Below are positions 6,096 to 14,338 of a DNA stretch of 64,000 bases, piece after piece. The translations under genes were made by a program, and so were the position numbers. The number at the start of each line of letters is the position of its first letter. The first letter of the stretch is position 1. The notes beneath the pieces are model-generated. The model worked only from the letters and a program-made list of their open reading frames with translations, was not told the origin of the DNA and searched no databases. Source of the DNA: Noviherbaspirillum suwonense (GTDB lineage Bacteria > Pseudomonadota > Gammaproteobacteria > Burkholderiales > Burkholderiaceae_D); assembly GCF_900182955.1 (NCBI RefSeq), contig NZ_FXUL01000017.1, forward strand, positions 62,001 to 126,000. The letters are read 5' to 3'.

Positions 6096-7453
6096 TGAAA
6101 TTGAACGATATGCCAAGGGCTGCGGACTCGATCCACGCCGAGCAAAGCGTCCTTGGCGCACTGCTGCTCGACAATGACGCACTGGACCGCATTCCCGACC
6201 TAGAAGCCGCGCATTTCTACCGCCAGGACCACCAGCTGATCTTCGCCGAGATCTGCCGCCAGGTCTCCCGCGGCACCCGGGCCGACGTCATCACGATCTA
6301 CGAGGCGCTGCACCAGCAGATCCCCGACTGCATGCCGTACCTGAACGCTATCGCCCAGAACACGCCCAGCGCCGCAACTATCGGGCGCTACGCCGAGACC
6401 GTGCTGGACCGCGCGCTGAAACGCGCCATGGGTGCTCTGGCAAGCGAGATGGCCGAGCAGCAGCATTCCGCGGCGCCGGCCGAGGAAGTGATCGACCGAA
6501 TGGCGGCCCGCATCGAAGCGCTGGCGCAAAAGCGGACCAAGCAGGAGCCGCAGCGCATGGTCGACATGCTTGGTTCCTACGTCGACGTGATCAACCAGCG
6601 CATGGACGGCACAATCCGGCCGATCGAGACCGGCTTCGCGGATCTGGACCGGCGCCTCGACGGTGGCTTAGAGCGCGGCACGCTGACGATCGTCGCCGGC
6701 CGGCCAGGAACCGGAAAAACGGCTTTCGGCCTGTGCGTCGGCCGCAACGTCGCCGAATGGGGCTCCAGCCTGTTCCTGTCCATGGAAATGAGCCGCGACC
6801 AGGTCAACGACCGGAACATCGCCGCACTTGGCAAGCTGCCGCTGGCCTGGCTGCGCCGGCCGTCCGACAAGACCGCCGAGGGCAAGGAAAACTTCACCCG
6901 CATGTCGCATGCCTTTCAGCGCGCGGGCGAGCTCAACCTGTTCATCGATGACCAGACCAGCCTGAACATGATGGAGATCCGCGCCAAGGCGCGCGCGGTC
7001 AAGCGCAAGTCCGGCCTGGACATGCTGGTGATCGACCAACTGAGCTTCATCACCGGCGGCGACGGCGACAAATCTTGGGAGGTGATCGGGCAATACACCC
7101 GCGCGCTGCTGGCGCTGGCCAAGGAACTGAACCTCGCCATCGTCCTGCTGTGTCAGCTGAGCCGCAAGGTCGAGGAGCGCAACAACAAGCGGCCGATCAT
7201 GTCCGACCTGGCCCTGTCCGGATCGATCGAGCAGGACGCGGCCAACATCATCTTCCTGTACCGGGACGAGCTCTACAACCCGGACAGCCGGGACAAGGGT
7301 ATCTGCGAGGTCATCACCGCCAAGCAGCGCCAGGGCGAGCCGGGCGTCGTCGGGCTGGCGTACATCGGCGCGCAGACCAGGTTCGAGAGCTTGGCGGCGC
7401 CATGGAGTCCGGCAGCCATTGCTGCACCAACCCGCTCGAAAGGATTTGACTGA
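6095..7453 (+). CDS. DnaB-type replicative DNA helicase
   Basis: Start at 6095 (TAATG overlap with O, GAGGGG upstream), 452 residues. The N-terminal domain opens with SIHAEQSVLGALLLDNDALD and FYRQDHQLIFAEI, as in DnaB. The RecA-like domain has Walker A GRPGTGKT at about 201-208, the DnaB motif SLFLSMEMSRDQVNDR, Walker B LDMLVIDQLSFI near 307, and IVLLCQLSRKVEERNNKRP followed by LALSGSIEQDAANIIFLYRD. All helicase motifs are intact. The product would unwind DNA at the phage origin, loaded by the O protein. Many phages encode their own DnaB in place of a loader. Confidence 0.95.
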   Translation: MKLNDMPRAADSIHAEQSVLGALLLDNDALDRIPDLEAAHFYRQDHQLIFAEICRQVSRGTRADVITIYEALHQQIPDCMPYLNAIAQNTPSAATIGRYAETVLDRALKRAMGALASEMAEQQHSAAPAEEVIDRMAARIEALAQKRTKQEPQRMVDMLGSYVDVINQRMDGTIRPIETGFADLDRRLDGGLERGTLTIVAGRPGTGKTAFGLCVGRNVAEWGSSLFLSMEMSRDQVNDRNIAALGKLPLAWLRRPSDKTAEGKENFTRMSHAFQRAGELNLFIDDQTSLNMMEIRAKARAVKRKSGLDMLVIDQLSFITGGDGDKSWEVIGQYTRALLALAKELNLAIVLLCQLSRKVEERNNKRPIMSDLALSGSIEQDAANIIFLYRDELYNPDSRDKGICEVITAKQRQGEPGVVGLAYIGAQTRFESLAAPWSPAAIAAPTRSKGFD

Positions 7454-7719
7454 TGCCAGCAAAAGGACAATTCAGCCCGCCAGTCCTGCCTCTCGGCCAG
7501 GCGCTGGAGCGTGCTATGGAGATGATCGACAGCGCCGACTGCGACGTGGCCATCTTTATGGTCGGCGGCGCCCTCACCAGCACGAAGAAGCGGTCTCAGG
7601 CCTACGAGAACAATCTGGCGCGCCTGGGCAACAACCTGGTCGGCGTCTACAACGCAGCCTCGGATGCGCGCCGGGTGCGGGCGGATCTAAGCGAGTTTTA
7701 CCAAGGAGCGACAGTTTGA
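7453..7719 (+). CDS. Hypothetical early protein, 88 aa
   Basis: The ATG overlaps the helicase stop by one base (TGATG). The product is helical: LPLGQALERAMEMIDSADCD, then VAIFMVGGALTSTKKRSQAY, then a C-terminal NAASDARRVRADLSEFYQGA. No membrane span and no recognisable motif. It sits between the helicase and the Q-like gene in the same operon and ends TTGA overlapping the next start. Confidence 0.5.
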   Translation: MPAKGQFSPPVLPLGQALERAMEMIDSADCDVAIFMVGGALTSTKKRSQAYENNLARLGNNLVGVYNAASDARRVRADLSEFYQGATV

Positions 7720-8114
7720 ACGATCAAGAATTGCACGCCTACTGCGAGCAATGGCGCCAATGGTGCCTGACCCGGAAGTATTTCCTTGAGCCTGGTGCTC
7801 AGAACCTCCTCGCCCGTATGCAGCCGAGTAAGAGCGGCCCCAACATCGACAACGCCATGTCTGCCAGCCTGAGCTTTTTCAATATGGCGATTCATGCATT
7901 GGCTGAGATGAACTATGCCGATGCCGAATGCTTCATCGTGTTCTACTGCCGCCGCGCGAAGAACATCAAGGTCGAAGCCGCCCGACTGGGTATTCACCGC
8001 GATACGTTCTACGACAGGAAAAAGCGTTTCGCTCGGAAGGCTTACAGCATGTCCCTAAATTTTAGTTATATGCACAAGAAAGACTCAGCACCTGAACCGG
8101 ACACAGTGGACTAA
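7716..8114 (+). CDS. Putative late-gene regulator (Q-like position), TTG start
   Basis: The start is the TTG at 7716, overlapping the preceding stop and preceded by AAGGAG; it gives 132 residues. The protein opens LNDQELHAYCEQWRQWCLTR, has a central helical region (FNMAIHALAEMNYADAECFI) and a C-terminal helix-turn-helix candidate, IKVEAARLGIHRDTFYDRKK followed by RFARKA. This pattern resembles proteins of Burkholderiales phages called antiterminator or late regulators, but family membership was not confirmed. As last gene of the early operon before accessory and late genes, a Q-type role is plausible by position. Confidence 0.5.
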   Translation: MNDQELHAYCEQWRQWCLTRKYFLEPGAQNLLARMQPSKSGPNIDNAMSASLSFFNMAIHALAEMNYADAECFIVFYCRRAKNIKVEAARLGIHRDTFYDRKKRFARKAYSMSLNFSYMHKKDSAPEPDTVD

Positions 8115-8486
8115 GAACGCCTAAAAAAGTTTTTCGCCAATTGAGGAATGGGCAAGTCGACACAGAATGATCAGTTTCTTTGCAGCTGGAACGGAGGAAA
8201 ATTGACCCGAGCCGGTCATCAACATTGGAAGCTCTAAAAGCTGGAACGCAGCAGAAGCGGACGGATGACTGCGATGGAAACATGTGCGCCGATAGGCACG
8301 CACTTCACGACATAAGGACGTGGCGGTGATGATTACTTCGGCTTTTACGAAGCAACTCTCATTCCAACATCGGTTTTCGATGACAGAATATTTTGATATG
8401 GTGGGACGTCTGCTCAAGTATAGGAACGACTGACTGCCGCATTTCTAAGTTTGAACTACGCCAATTTAAATGACCTTAAGGAACAA
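8115..8486 (+). other. Intergenic region between early operon and the universal stress gene
   Basis: 372 bases with lower GC than the early genes. No convincing reading frame: the minus-strand ORFs here lack ribosome sites and recognisable residues. No strong promoter or T-run hairpin stands out. A late (Q-dependent) promoter would be expected hereabouts or in 8913-9476, but it cannot be pointed to. Confidence 0.4.
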
Positions 8487-8912
8487 ATGAATATTCTCAT
8501 CGCTGCAGATGGATCAACGTATACGATCAAGGCGGCAGAATATGTTGCTTCAAAGCCTGAATTTCTTCAGGCAGGGTCTCAGCTTCATGTTTTCCATGCC
8601 GAGCCACCAATCACATCTAATCGTGCGAAAGCGGTACTTGGTGCAGCAACTGTTGACAACTATTACAAGACCGAGTGCGAAGCTGCATTAGCTCCAGCGG
8701 AAAACGTTCTGCGCGAAAAAAATATTGCTTTTCATTCGGCATATGCGATCGGTGCGATCCCTGAGGAAATTCAAAAGTATGCAGAAAAACACTCGGTCGA
8801 TTTGATTGTCATGGGTTCTCACGGCCACACTGCGCTGCGCAACCTTGTCCTTGGGTCGAATGCGACAAAAGTTCTTGCGCTCACAACTTTGCCAGTTCTG
8901 ATCGTACGCTAG
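8487..8912 (+). CDS. Universal stress protein (UspA family) carried by the prophage
   Basis: Start at 8487 (MNILIAADGSTYTIKAAEYV), preceded by TAAGGA at ideal spacing; the upstream frame is not used. 141 residues, the standard single-domain Usp length. The ATP-binding motif G-2X-G-9X-G-S is perfect: GSHGHTALRNLVLGS. The conserved N-terminal Asp (AADGS) and DLIVMGSHG strand are present. Usp proteins bind ATP or act as stress-response dimers in the cytoplasm. GC content is visibly lower than in neighbouring phage genes. It stands alone between intergenic regions, so it looks like a moron acquired from a bacterial chromosome and perhaps expressed in the lysogen. Confidence 0.92.
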   Translation: MNILIAADGSTYTIKAAEYVASKPEFLQAGSQLHVFHAEPPITSNRAKAVLGAATVDNYYKTECEAALAPAENVLREKNIAFHSAYAIGAIPEEIQKYAEKHSVDLIVMGSHGHTALRNLVLGSNATKVLALTTLPVLIVR

Positions 8913-9033
8913 GAAGGTCAAGTTATCTGTTTTAAGAGTGTCGGGAAAAATCCCGACAAAATAGTTCTGGAGCAACCCCGACACTTTGGCCTAAAATCAG
9001 CCTCAATTCGATAGTCTGAATAACTGTCACTGG

Positions 9034-9064
9034 AGCCCGCACCTTGAAAGAGCAGCGGGCTTTT
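9034..9064 (+). terminator. Rho-independent terminator
   Basis: AGCCCGC (9034-9040) and GCGGGCT (9055-9061) form a seven-base stem followed by TTTT. It is downstream of the stress-protein gene. Confidence 0.7.
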
Positions 9065-9390
9065 CTGCATCTGAAGATCGGGCTTAGCGCGGATGAGGCC
9101 ATTGGGCAGTGCGTAGCTTGGGACTGGCGAACCCTTAGTCGAGTCAATCAGCCTTACACAGAGGAAGACGGAAGCCATCCGAGTGCCGCCACAAGCCGCA
9201 CGCTACAGACGCCGGACGCTGTAACCGGCACGAATTGATAAAATGGCTCCCGCGGCGCGCTAGCTCGGGCGCTGAAAGAGTCGGGATTACGGCATGCTCT
9301 CTTAAGAGGGGATATCCGCAAGGATGGACGCAACATGCCGCCGAAAGAATAAGACCGGGTTTAGCTCCGGTCGCCGCAACACAGAACACG

Positions 9391-9422
9391 AAGCCCGCAC
9401 CTCACCAGGTCGCGGGCTTTTT
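9391..9422 (+). terminator. Rho-independent terminator upstream of the 9477 gene
   Basis: AAGCCCGC-ACCT pairs with AGGT-C-GCGGGCTT, followed by a T-run. It lies 55 bases before the start codon of the next gene, one of the recurrent CCCGC/GCGGG hairpins of this prophage. Confidence 0.75.
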
Positions 9423-9476
9423 CATTCCGGAATCATCAATCGTGTATCGTTCTGCCTCCCACAATCAGGAGGCACG

Positions 9477-9938
9477 ATGGACGGTAATCGGATGCAAGCG
9501 GTCCGGCAGGTATTAAACGGGACCGACGATATTGACCGTCAGGCGCACTTTTTCTGCGATCTTATGGTTGGCGATGGCGATTATAAGGGCGGGCCGGACG
9601 AAGGAATGAGTTTCGCCAGGGTGTTCAATAAGGGCTTGGACATGCATGTGACCGCCCATCACAGGAAAATTTTCGCCAAGTATTCGCAGGTGATTCGTCG
9701 AGAGGGCAGGGAAAGCTTTGTCTTCGGCAGATATAAATTTTTCCTGTTCGAAGAGGACCGAGTCGACCCATACCTTTTAGAGAAGCAGCCGTTTTATTCA
9801 TTTGAGTTTGACGCGGGCGGACGAGTTCTTTCCGAAGAAGGATTGTTCACATCTCCTGCTCCGCATTTTGCATCGCAAATTACGGCTAACTTCAAAAGGA
9901 CGATCCTCGCTGCCTTGCACGATCGCATGACAGACTAA
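9477..9938 (+). CDS. Unrecognised accessory (moron) protein, 153 aa
   Basis: The ATG at 9477 has a perfect AGGAGG at optimal spacing. The 153-residue product is soluble, acidic and aromatic-rich: MDGNRMQAVRQVLNGTDDID, then FFCDLMVGDGDYKGG, FGRYKFFLFEEDRVDPYLLE and YSFEFDAGGRVLSEEGLF. It has no signal peptide or membrane segment. Base composition is less GC-rich than flanking phage genes. Bracketed by terminators at 9391-9422 and 10047-10080, it forms an independent cassette. No family recognised. Confidence 0.6.
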   Translation: MDGNRMQAVRQVLNGTDDIDRQAHFFCDLMVGDGDYKGGPDEGMSFARVFNKGLDMHVTAHHRKIFAKYSQVIRREGRESFVFGRYKFFLFEEDRVDPYLLEKQPFYSFEFDAGGRVLSEEGLFTSPAPHFASQITANFKRTILAALHDRMTD

Positions 9939-10046
9939 TTTGTGCTTGGAACCCATATGCATCTATCGACCATGATGGTCATCTGGTGGGCTATGTGGCT
10001 CCAGCAGTTCAAGACAGAGTCTCCTCCACCACGTCAGTGATGGATT

Positions 10047-10080
10047 CGCCCGCCCTCGAAAGAGTCAGCGGGCTTTTTTT
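10047..10080 (+). terminator. Rho-independent terminator before the late operon
   Basis: GCCCGC (10048-10053) and GCGGGC (10068-10073) with seven T immediately after. It precedes the ATG at 10094 by 14 bases. It would end transcription of the upstream cassette unless antiterminated. Confidence 0.8.
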
Positions 10081-10093
10081 ATTCTGAGGTCAC

Positions 10094-10405
10094 ATGCTCG
10101 ACATACTGACCGACACCAAGGCCCGGCTCGACAAGCTGGATCTGGAGGAAGGCGACACCCTAGTCGTCACCGTACCGGAGAAGCTGAGCGCAGAGAAGCG
10201 CATGCAGTACGTCCAGCTCATGCGCCGCAGCCTGCCGGCCGGCGTCAAGTGCCTGATCATCGATGGGGGCACGACGCTGGAGCGGTTGAAGCGTGAGCAC
10301 GAGGCTAAGGTGGATAGCGCAGCGTACCGCGATGCGTTCGGGCCGAAGGTAGAGAGGCCGGGCAAGGTGGCATGGTGGCAGCGGTGGATGAGGAAGGATG
10401 CCTAA
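10094..10405 (+). CDS. Hypothetical phage protein, 103 aa
   Basis: GAGG lies just upstream of the ATG. The product is MLDILTDTKARLDKLDLEEG, then DTLVVTVPEKLSAEKRMQYV, VKCLIIDGGTTLERLKRE and a basic Trp-rich end (WWQRWMRKDA). It looks like a small alpha/beta protein. It overlaps the HNH gene by eight bases, so it belongs to the packaging operon. Similar short proteins precede terminase genes in other siphophages, without known function. Confidence 0.55.
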   Translation: MLDILTDTKARLDKLDLEEGDTLVVTVPEKLSAEKRMQYVQLMRRSLPAGVKCLIIDGGTTLERLKREHEAKVDSAAYRDAFGPKVERPGKVAWWQRWMRKDA

Positions 10406-10790
10406 GCTCCAGACGCACAAGCCCAGGCTGGCCACGGTAGGCAGCAGGCTCGCAGTCATGCAGCCCGGCTCATGGAGGACGGACAAGCAGAGCAGCACCC
10501 AGCGCGGCTACACCTACAAGTGGCAGCAGGCCCGGGCCGGCTACCTTGTCTCGCACCCGTTCTGCGTGTACTGCCTGAGGGAGCACGGCATCACCACGCA
10601 GGACACGGACGAGCAACTTGCCCAGCTTGCAGCCAAGGGCGTAGGCAGGCTGCCATTCGCGAGCGTGGTCGACCACATCGAGCCGCATCGGGGCAACATG
10701 ACGCTATTCTGGGACAAGACGAATTGGCAGAGTTTGTATGCCACCCACCACAGTGCGGACAAGCAGCGCGAGGAAGCGCAGCAGGGGTAG
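10398..10790 (+). CDS. HNH endonuclease associated with packaging
   Basis: 130 residues. The core is the packaging-associated HNH type: YTYKWQQARAGYLVSHPFCV with YCLREHG (zinc Cys pair CVYC), then VVDHIEPHRGNMTLFWDKTN (HNH Asp-His), then NWQSLYATHHSADK (second His/Asn). All expected catalytic residues are present. In HK97-like phages an HNH protein next to the terminase genes is required for specific cleavage of the packaging site. Overlap with the preceding ORF and location just upstream of terminase support that role. Confidence 0.88.
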   Translation: MPKLQTHKPRLATVGSRLAVMQPGSWRTDKQSSTQRGYTYKWQQARAGYLVSHPFCVYCLREHGITTQDTDEQLAQLAAKGVGRLPFASVVDHIEPHRGNMTLFWDKTNWQSLYATHHSADKQREEAQQG

Positions 10791-10880
10791 GGTGGGTAAA
10801 AAGTATGGGAGGCAACCCGCTCTAGACCGCATGTGATCCCACGCGCGGAAAATAACTCCCTTTTCAAAGGAATTCAGCAA

Positions 10881-11210
10881 ATGGCAGGCGTAGCAGGTAA
10901 GAGCGGAGGCCCGCGAAAAAACGCTGGTGGCGCTCGACCAGGCGCCGGCAGAAAGCCGAAACCGAAGCAGGAAGCAGCGGTAACCGGGTATTCGGACCCG
11001 CTGGATTTCTTGCGCGCTGTCTGGAAAGGCGAAGTCGAGGCGACCGCGGCGCAAGTGCGGGCGGCGCAAGCAGCCCTGCCATTCATCCACCAGAAGCTGG
11101 GCGAGGGCGGCAAGAAAGAGCAGCGCGAGGACGCGGCGAAGAAGGTGGCCAGCCGGTTCGCGCCAGCCGCGCCGCCAAAGCTGGTTGCCGCCGGCGGTAA
11201 AAAGGTGTGA
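10881..11210 (+). CDS. Terminase small subunit
   Basis: Start taken at 10881 (MAGVAGKSGGPRKNAGGARP) with AAAGGA upstream. The N-terminus has the 'GKSGGxRxNAGGARPGAGRKP' signature of phage small terminases. The rest is a helical DNA-binding/oligomerisation region (DPLDFLRAVWKGEVEA, then AQVRAAQAALPFIHQKLG) and a basic Ala/Lys tail. 109 residues is short for the family but complete. The small subunit recognises the packaging site and activates the large subunit, whose gene overlaps by one base. Confidence 0.8.
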   Translation: MAGVAGKSGGPRKNAGGARPGAGRKPKPKQEAAVTGYSDPLDFLRAVWKGEVEATAAQVRAAQAALPFIHQKLGEGGKKEQREDAAKKVASRFAPAAPPKLVAAGGKKV

Positions 11211-12898
11211 TGAAGAAGTGGACGACGGCCTGCAAGGACTGGGAGCGCAGGCTGGTCGCGGGAAAGTCGATCATCCCGCCGCCGATCTTCGCGGACCAGG
11301 CGGAGCAGGCGCTGGCGATCTTCAAGGAACTGCGCGTGGTCGACCTGCCCGGCAAGCCGACGTTCGGCGAGTGCAGCGAGCAGTGGGTGTTCGACTTCGT
11401 GGCTGCCATCTTCGGCGCCTATGACGCGGAGGAAGGCAAGCAACTGATCCGGGAGTTCTTCCTGCTCATCAGCAAGAAGAACACGAAGTCCACGATCGCG
11501 GCCGGCATCATGCTGACGGCGGTCATCCTGTGCTGGCGCGAGGAAGAGGAGCACCTGATCCTGGCGCCGACCAAGGAGGTGGCGGACAACTCGTTCAAGC
11601 CGGCCGCGGGGATGATCCGGGCCGACGAAGAGCTGTCAGCGCTGTTCCACATCCAGGACCACATCCGGACAATTACGCACCGCGTCACGCGCGCATCGCT
11701 GAAGGTGGTCGCGGCTGACACGGACACGGTCTCGGGCAAGAAGTCGGGCCGCATCCTGGTGGACGAGCACTGGCTTTTCGGCGCTCGCGCCAACGCCAAT
11801 GCCATGTTCATGGAGGCGACCGGCGGCCAGGTGTCGCGCGACGAGGGATGGGTCATTTTCCTGACGACGCAGAGCGATCAGCCGCCGGCGGGCGTGTTCA
11901 AGGAGAAGCTGCAGTACTACCGGGACGTGCGGGACGGGAAGATCGAGGACCGCAAGTCACTGGGCGTGATTTATGAGTTCCCCGACGCCATGATCAAGTC
12001 GAAAGCGTACCTGGATCCGGCGAATTTCTACATCACGAACCCGAATATCGGGCGCTCGGTCAGCGCTGAATGGCTGGAAGACCAGCTCAAAAAGAATCAG
12101 GCCAAGAAGGATGGCTCCTTCAACCAGTTCCTGGCAAAGCATCTGAACGTCGAGATCGGCATGAATCTCCGGTCCGATCGCTGGACCGGCGCCGATTTCT
12201 GGCAGCAGCAGGCTCGGCCGGCGTTCACGCTGCAGGAATTGATCGAGCGTTCGGAGGTGATCACGGTCGGCATCGACGGCGGCGGCCTGGATGACCTGCT
12301 TGGACTGGCTGCCGTCGGCCGGGAGGCGGGGACCGGGCGCTGGATTCTGTGGGTGCATGCTTGGGCTCACCCGATTGCGCTGGAGCGCCGGAAAAGCGAG
12401 GAAAGCAAGTATCTGGATTTCCAGAACGATGGCGACCTGACGATCATCGACACCTTGCCCGGCGACGTGGCACAGGTGGCGGAAGTCGTCGCTGAGATCT
12501 ACGCCTCTGGCAAGCTCGCTTCGGTCGGGCTGGATCCGGAGAAGACGCACAAGATCATGTTCCAAGCGCTGATCGACGCTGGCATTCCGGAGGAAATCTG
12601 CTTCGCGATCACGCAGGGCTGGAAGCTGGTGGGTCCGATCACAGTGGCAGAGCGGAAGCTGGCGGAGGGTGTGCTCATCCACGCCGGCCAAGCAATGATG
12701 ACCTGGTGCGTGGGTAACGCCAGGACGGTCCCGCATGGAAATGCGGTTTCTATCGATAAGCAGGCATCAGGGACGGCCAAGATTGACCCCCTGATGGCGA
12801 TGTTCAACGCAGTTTCGCTCATGAGCCTCAACCCGGAAGCGGTCGGAAGCTACGGGGAGGCCCTGGCGAACCCGATCAAAATATTAAGGCGATCATGA
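11210..12898 (+). CDS. Terminase large subunit (Terminase_1 type)
   Basis: 562 residues, starting at the ATG overlapping the small-subunit stop (a GTG one codon earlier is also possible). The ATPase domain has a variant Walker A, SKKNTKST near residue 88, Walker B ILVDEH near 182 and a coupling motif (FLTTQSDQP). The C-terminal nuclease begins at VGIDGGGLDD near 353, with further acidic residues downstream (SVGLDPEK, KIDPLMAM). The layout fits HK97-like large terminases that pump DNA into the prohead and cut it. Length and motifs are complete. Confidence 0.95.
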   Translation: MKKWTTACKDWERRLVAGKSIIPPPIFADQAEQALAIFKELRVVDLPGKPTFGECSEQWVFDFVAAIFGAYDAEEGKQLIREFFLLISKKNTKSTIAAGIMLTAVILCWREEEEHLILAPTKEVADNSFKPAAGMIRADEELSALFHIQDHIRTITHRVTRASLKVVAADTDTVSGKKSGRILVDEHWLFGARANANAMFMEATGGQVSRDEGWVIFLTTQSDQPPAGVFKEKLQYYRDVRDGKIEDRKSLGVIYEFPDAMIKSKAYLDPANFYITNPNIGRSVSAEWLEDQLKKNQAKKDGSFNQFLAKHLNVEIGMNLRSDRWTGADFWQQQARPAFTLQELIERSEVITVGIDGGGLDDLLGLAAVGREAGTGRWILWVHAWAHPIALERRKSEESKYLDFQNDGDLTIIDTLPGDVAQVAEVVAEIYASGKLASVGLDPEKTHKIMFQALIDAGIPEEICFAITQGWKLVGPITVAERKLAEGVLIHAGQAMMTWCVGNARTVPHGNAVSIDKQASGTAKIDPLMAMFNAVSLMSLNPEAVGSYGEALANPIKILRRS

Positions 12899-13068
12899 AA
12901 TCACTCCCGCCATACGCATTTGGCTTGCTGGCGCTCGTGCTCGGCTGGCTGCTGCTCGGCGCCGGCGTGTTCCTGCTCGCCGGCCTGGGCTGGGCGCTGC
13001 TGTGCGCGTCGGTCCCGTTCATCGGCTTCGCGCTGGTCATTTTTCGGGGGCTGACGCGTGCAGAATAA
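12895..13068 (+). CDS. Small two-TM membrane protein between terminase and portal
   Basis: Starts with ATGA overlap on the terminase stop and overlaps the portal start by 11 bases. The 57-residue product MKSLPPYAFGLLALVLGWLL continues as an almost entirely hydrophobic sequence with two likely membrane spans and a short polar end (FRGLTRAE). Too short to classify. Small membrane proteins occur at this position in related phages, with no established role; a holin-like function is conceivable, but a 3-TM holin is encoded in the lysis module. Confidence 0.55.
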   Translation: MKSLPPYAFGLLALVLGWLLLGAGVFLLAGLGWALLCASVPFIGFALVIFRGLTRAE

Positions 13069-14338
13069 AACCCTGGCAAGCATTCTGGGCCTCGGCCTGG
13101 CAAACATCGGCCGAAAGTCCATCGGCAGCAAGGAAAGCGGCTTTTTTTCGCAATGGGGTTGGAATACCGGCGGAACCTGGTCCGGAAAGTCCATTACCGC
13201 CGACTCCGCGCTTCAAAATGACACCGTTTGGGCCTGCGTGAAGCTCATTTCGGAGGCGGTTTCGACGCTTCCGCTGGGCTTTTACAAGCGCACGGCGAAG
13301 GGTGGACGGGAGTCCGCTGGCGAACATCCGCTGTACGAGCTGCTGCACAGCCAGCCAAACGCCCGCATGTCGGCCGTGAATTACTGGCAGGCGGTGTCTG
13401 CATCGCTGCTTTTGTGGGGCAATGCCTATACGGAGATCATCCGCGCGCGCAACGGCCGCATCAGTTCGCTGGAATTCATCAATCCGGCGCAGGTGCGGCT
13501 CTCACGCGACGGCAATGGCCTGCTGCAGTACGCCTACGTGAGCGGCACGGTCACCCGCGACATCCCGCGTGACGCCATGATGCACATGAAGTCGTTCACT
13601 CTGGACGGCGAGGTCGGCCTGTCGGCCATCCAGTACGGCCGCAATGCGATCGGCAGCGCACTGGCGGCGGACCAGGCCAGCGACGAGACATTCCGCGGCG
13701 CCTCCCGGGCGAATGCCCTGGTGCAGGTCGACGCGATCCTGAATAAGGAGCAGCGCGCCCAGATTGGCGGCCACATCGAGGACGTGTCGCAGAACGGCGG
13801 CGTCTATGTGCTTGAAAAAGGCATGGGCTACCAGAGTCTGAAGTTCAATCCGGTCGACGCCGAGCTGCTGGCCAGCCGGGCGTTCTCGGTGGAGACCATC
13901 TGCCGCTGGTTCCGGGTCCCGCCGGTCATGATCGGGCACGGCGACAAGCAATCGAGCTGGCCGACCAGCACCGACGCCCAAGGAGCTCTGTTCGTGCGCT
14001 ATGTGCTGCGCGCCTGCATCCTCGGCATCGAACAGGAGATCCGCCGCGCGCTGCTGACGCCGACCGAGCGCCTGACCTACTTCGCCGAGTTCTCGGTCGA
14101 AGGCCTGCTGCGCGGCGACACCGCGGCGCGCTCGGCCTTCTACGCGACCGCGCTGCAAAACGGCTACATGACATCGAACGAGGTGCGCGCGCTGGAAAAC
14201 CTGCCGCCAGTGACGGGCGGCGACGAGCTGCGCGTGCAATCGAACCTGGTTCCCCTGGCGAAGCTGGGCGAGGTGACCGGCGCCAGTGCGGCGCGCTCCG
14301 CGCTGCTCGGCTGGCTAAACGAGAAGGATGAAACATGA
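13058..14338 (+). CDS. Portal protein (HK97 family)
   Basis: GTG start at 13058, 426 residues. Family features include NDTVWACVKLISEAVSTLPL near the N-terminus, HPLYELLHSQPNARMSAVNY, WQAVSASLLLWGNAYTEIIR, the WFRVPPVMIGHGDKQSSWPT region, and the terminal stretch with NEVRALENLPPVTGGDELRV. The portal forms the dodecameric ring for DNA entry and tail attachment. It overlaps the protease gene by four bases, in the standard HK97 order portal-protease-capsid. Confidence 0.95.
   Translation: MQNKTLASILGLGLANIGRKSIGSKESGFFSQWGWNTGGTWSGKSITADSALQNDTVWACVKLISEAVSTLPLGFYKRTAKGGRESAGEHPLYELLHSQPNARMSAVNYWQAVSASLLLWGNAYTEIIRARNGRISSLEFINPAQVRLSRDGNGLLQYAYVSGTVTRDIPRDAMMHMKSFTLDGEVGLSAIQYGRNAIGSALAADQASDETFRGASRANALVQVDAILNKEQRAQIGGHIEDVSQNGGVYVLEKGMGYQSLKFNPVDAELLASRAFSVETICRWFRVPPVMIGHGDKQSSWPTSTDAQGALFVRYVLRACILGIEQEIRRALLTPTERLTYFAEFSVEGLLRGDTAARSAFYATALQNGYMTSNEVRALENLPPVTGGDELRVQSNLVPLAKLGEVTGASAARSALLGWLNEKDET

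Larger units (their letters stand above)
8913..9476 (+). other. Non-coding stretch with several stem-loops
   Basis: 564 bases without a credible gene. It holds a perfect stem TGTCGGGA/TCCCGACA at 8939-8958, another CCCGACAC at about 8979, a terminator at 9034-9064 and another at 9391-9422. Two overlapping frames here (TTG at 9044; ATG at 9235) cross the hairpins and show no protein-like features. No tRNA was found. It may be debris from past insertions or contain a small RNA. Confidence 0.4.

Noticed and set aside
9200-9400. Possible tRNA-like segment
   Set aside because: No T-arm consensus, no cloverleaf and no CCA end could be built.
9044-9516. Two overlapping plus-strand frames after the stress protein gene
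   Set aside because: They read through two strong terminator hairpins, use a TTG or an unsupported ATG, and show no protein-like composition.
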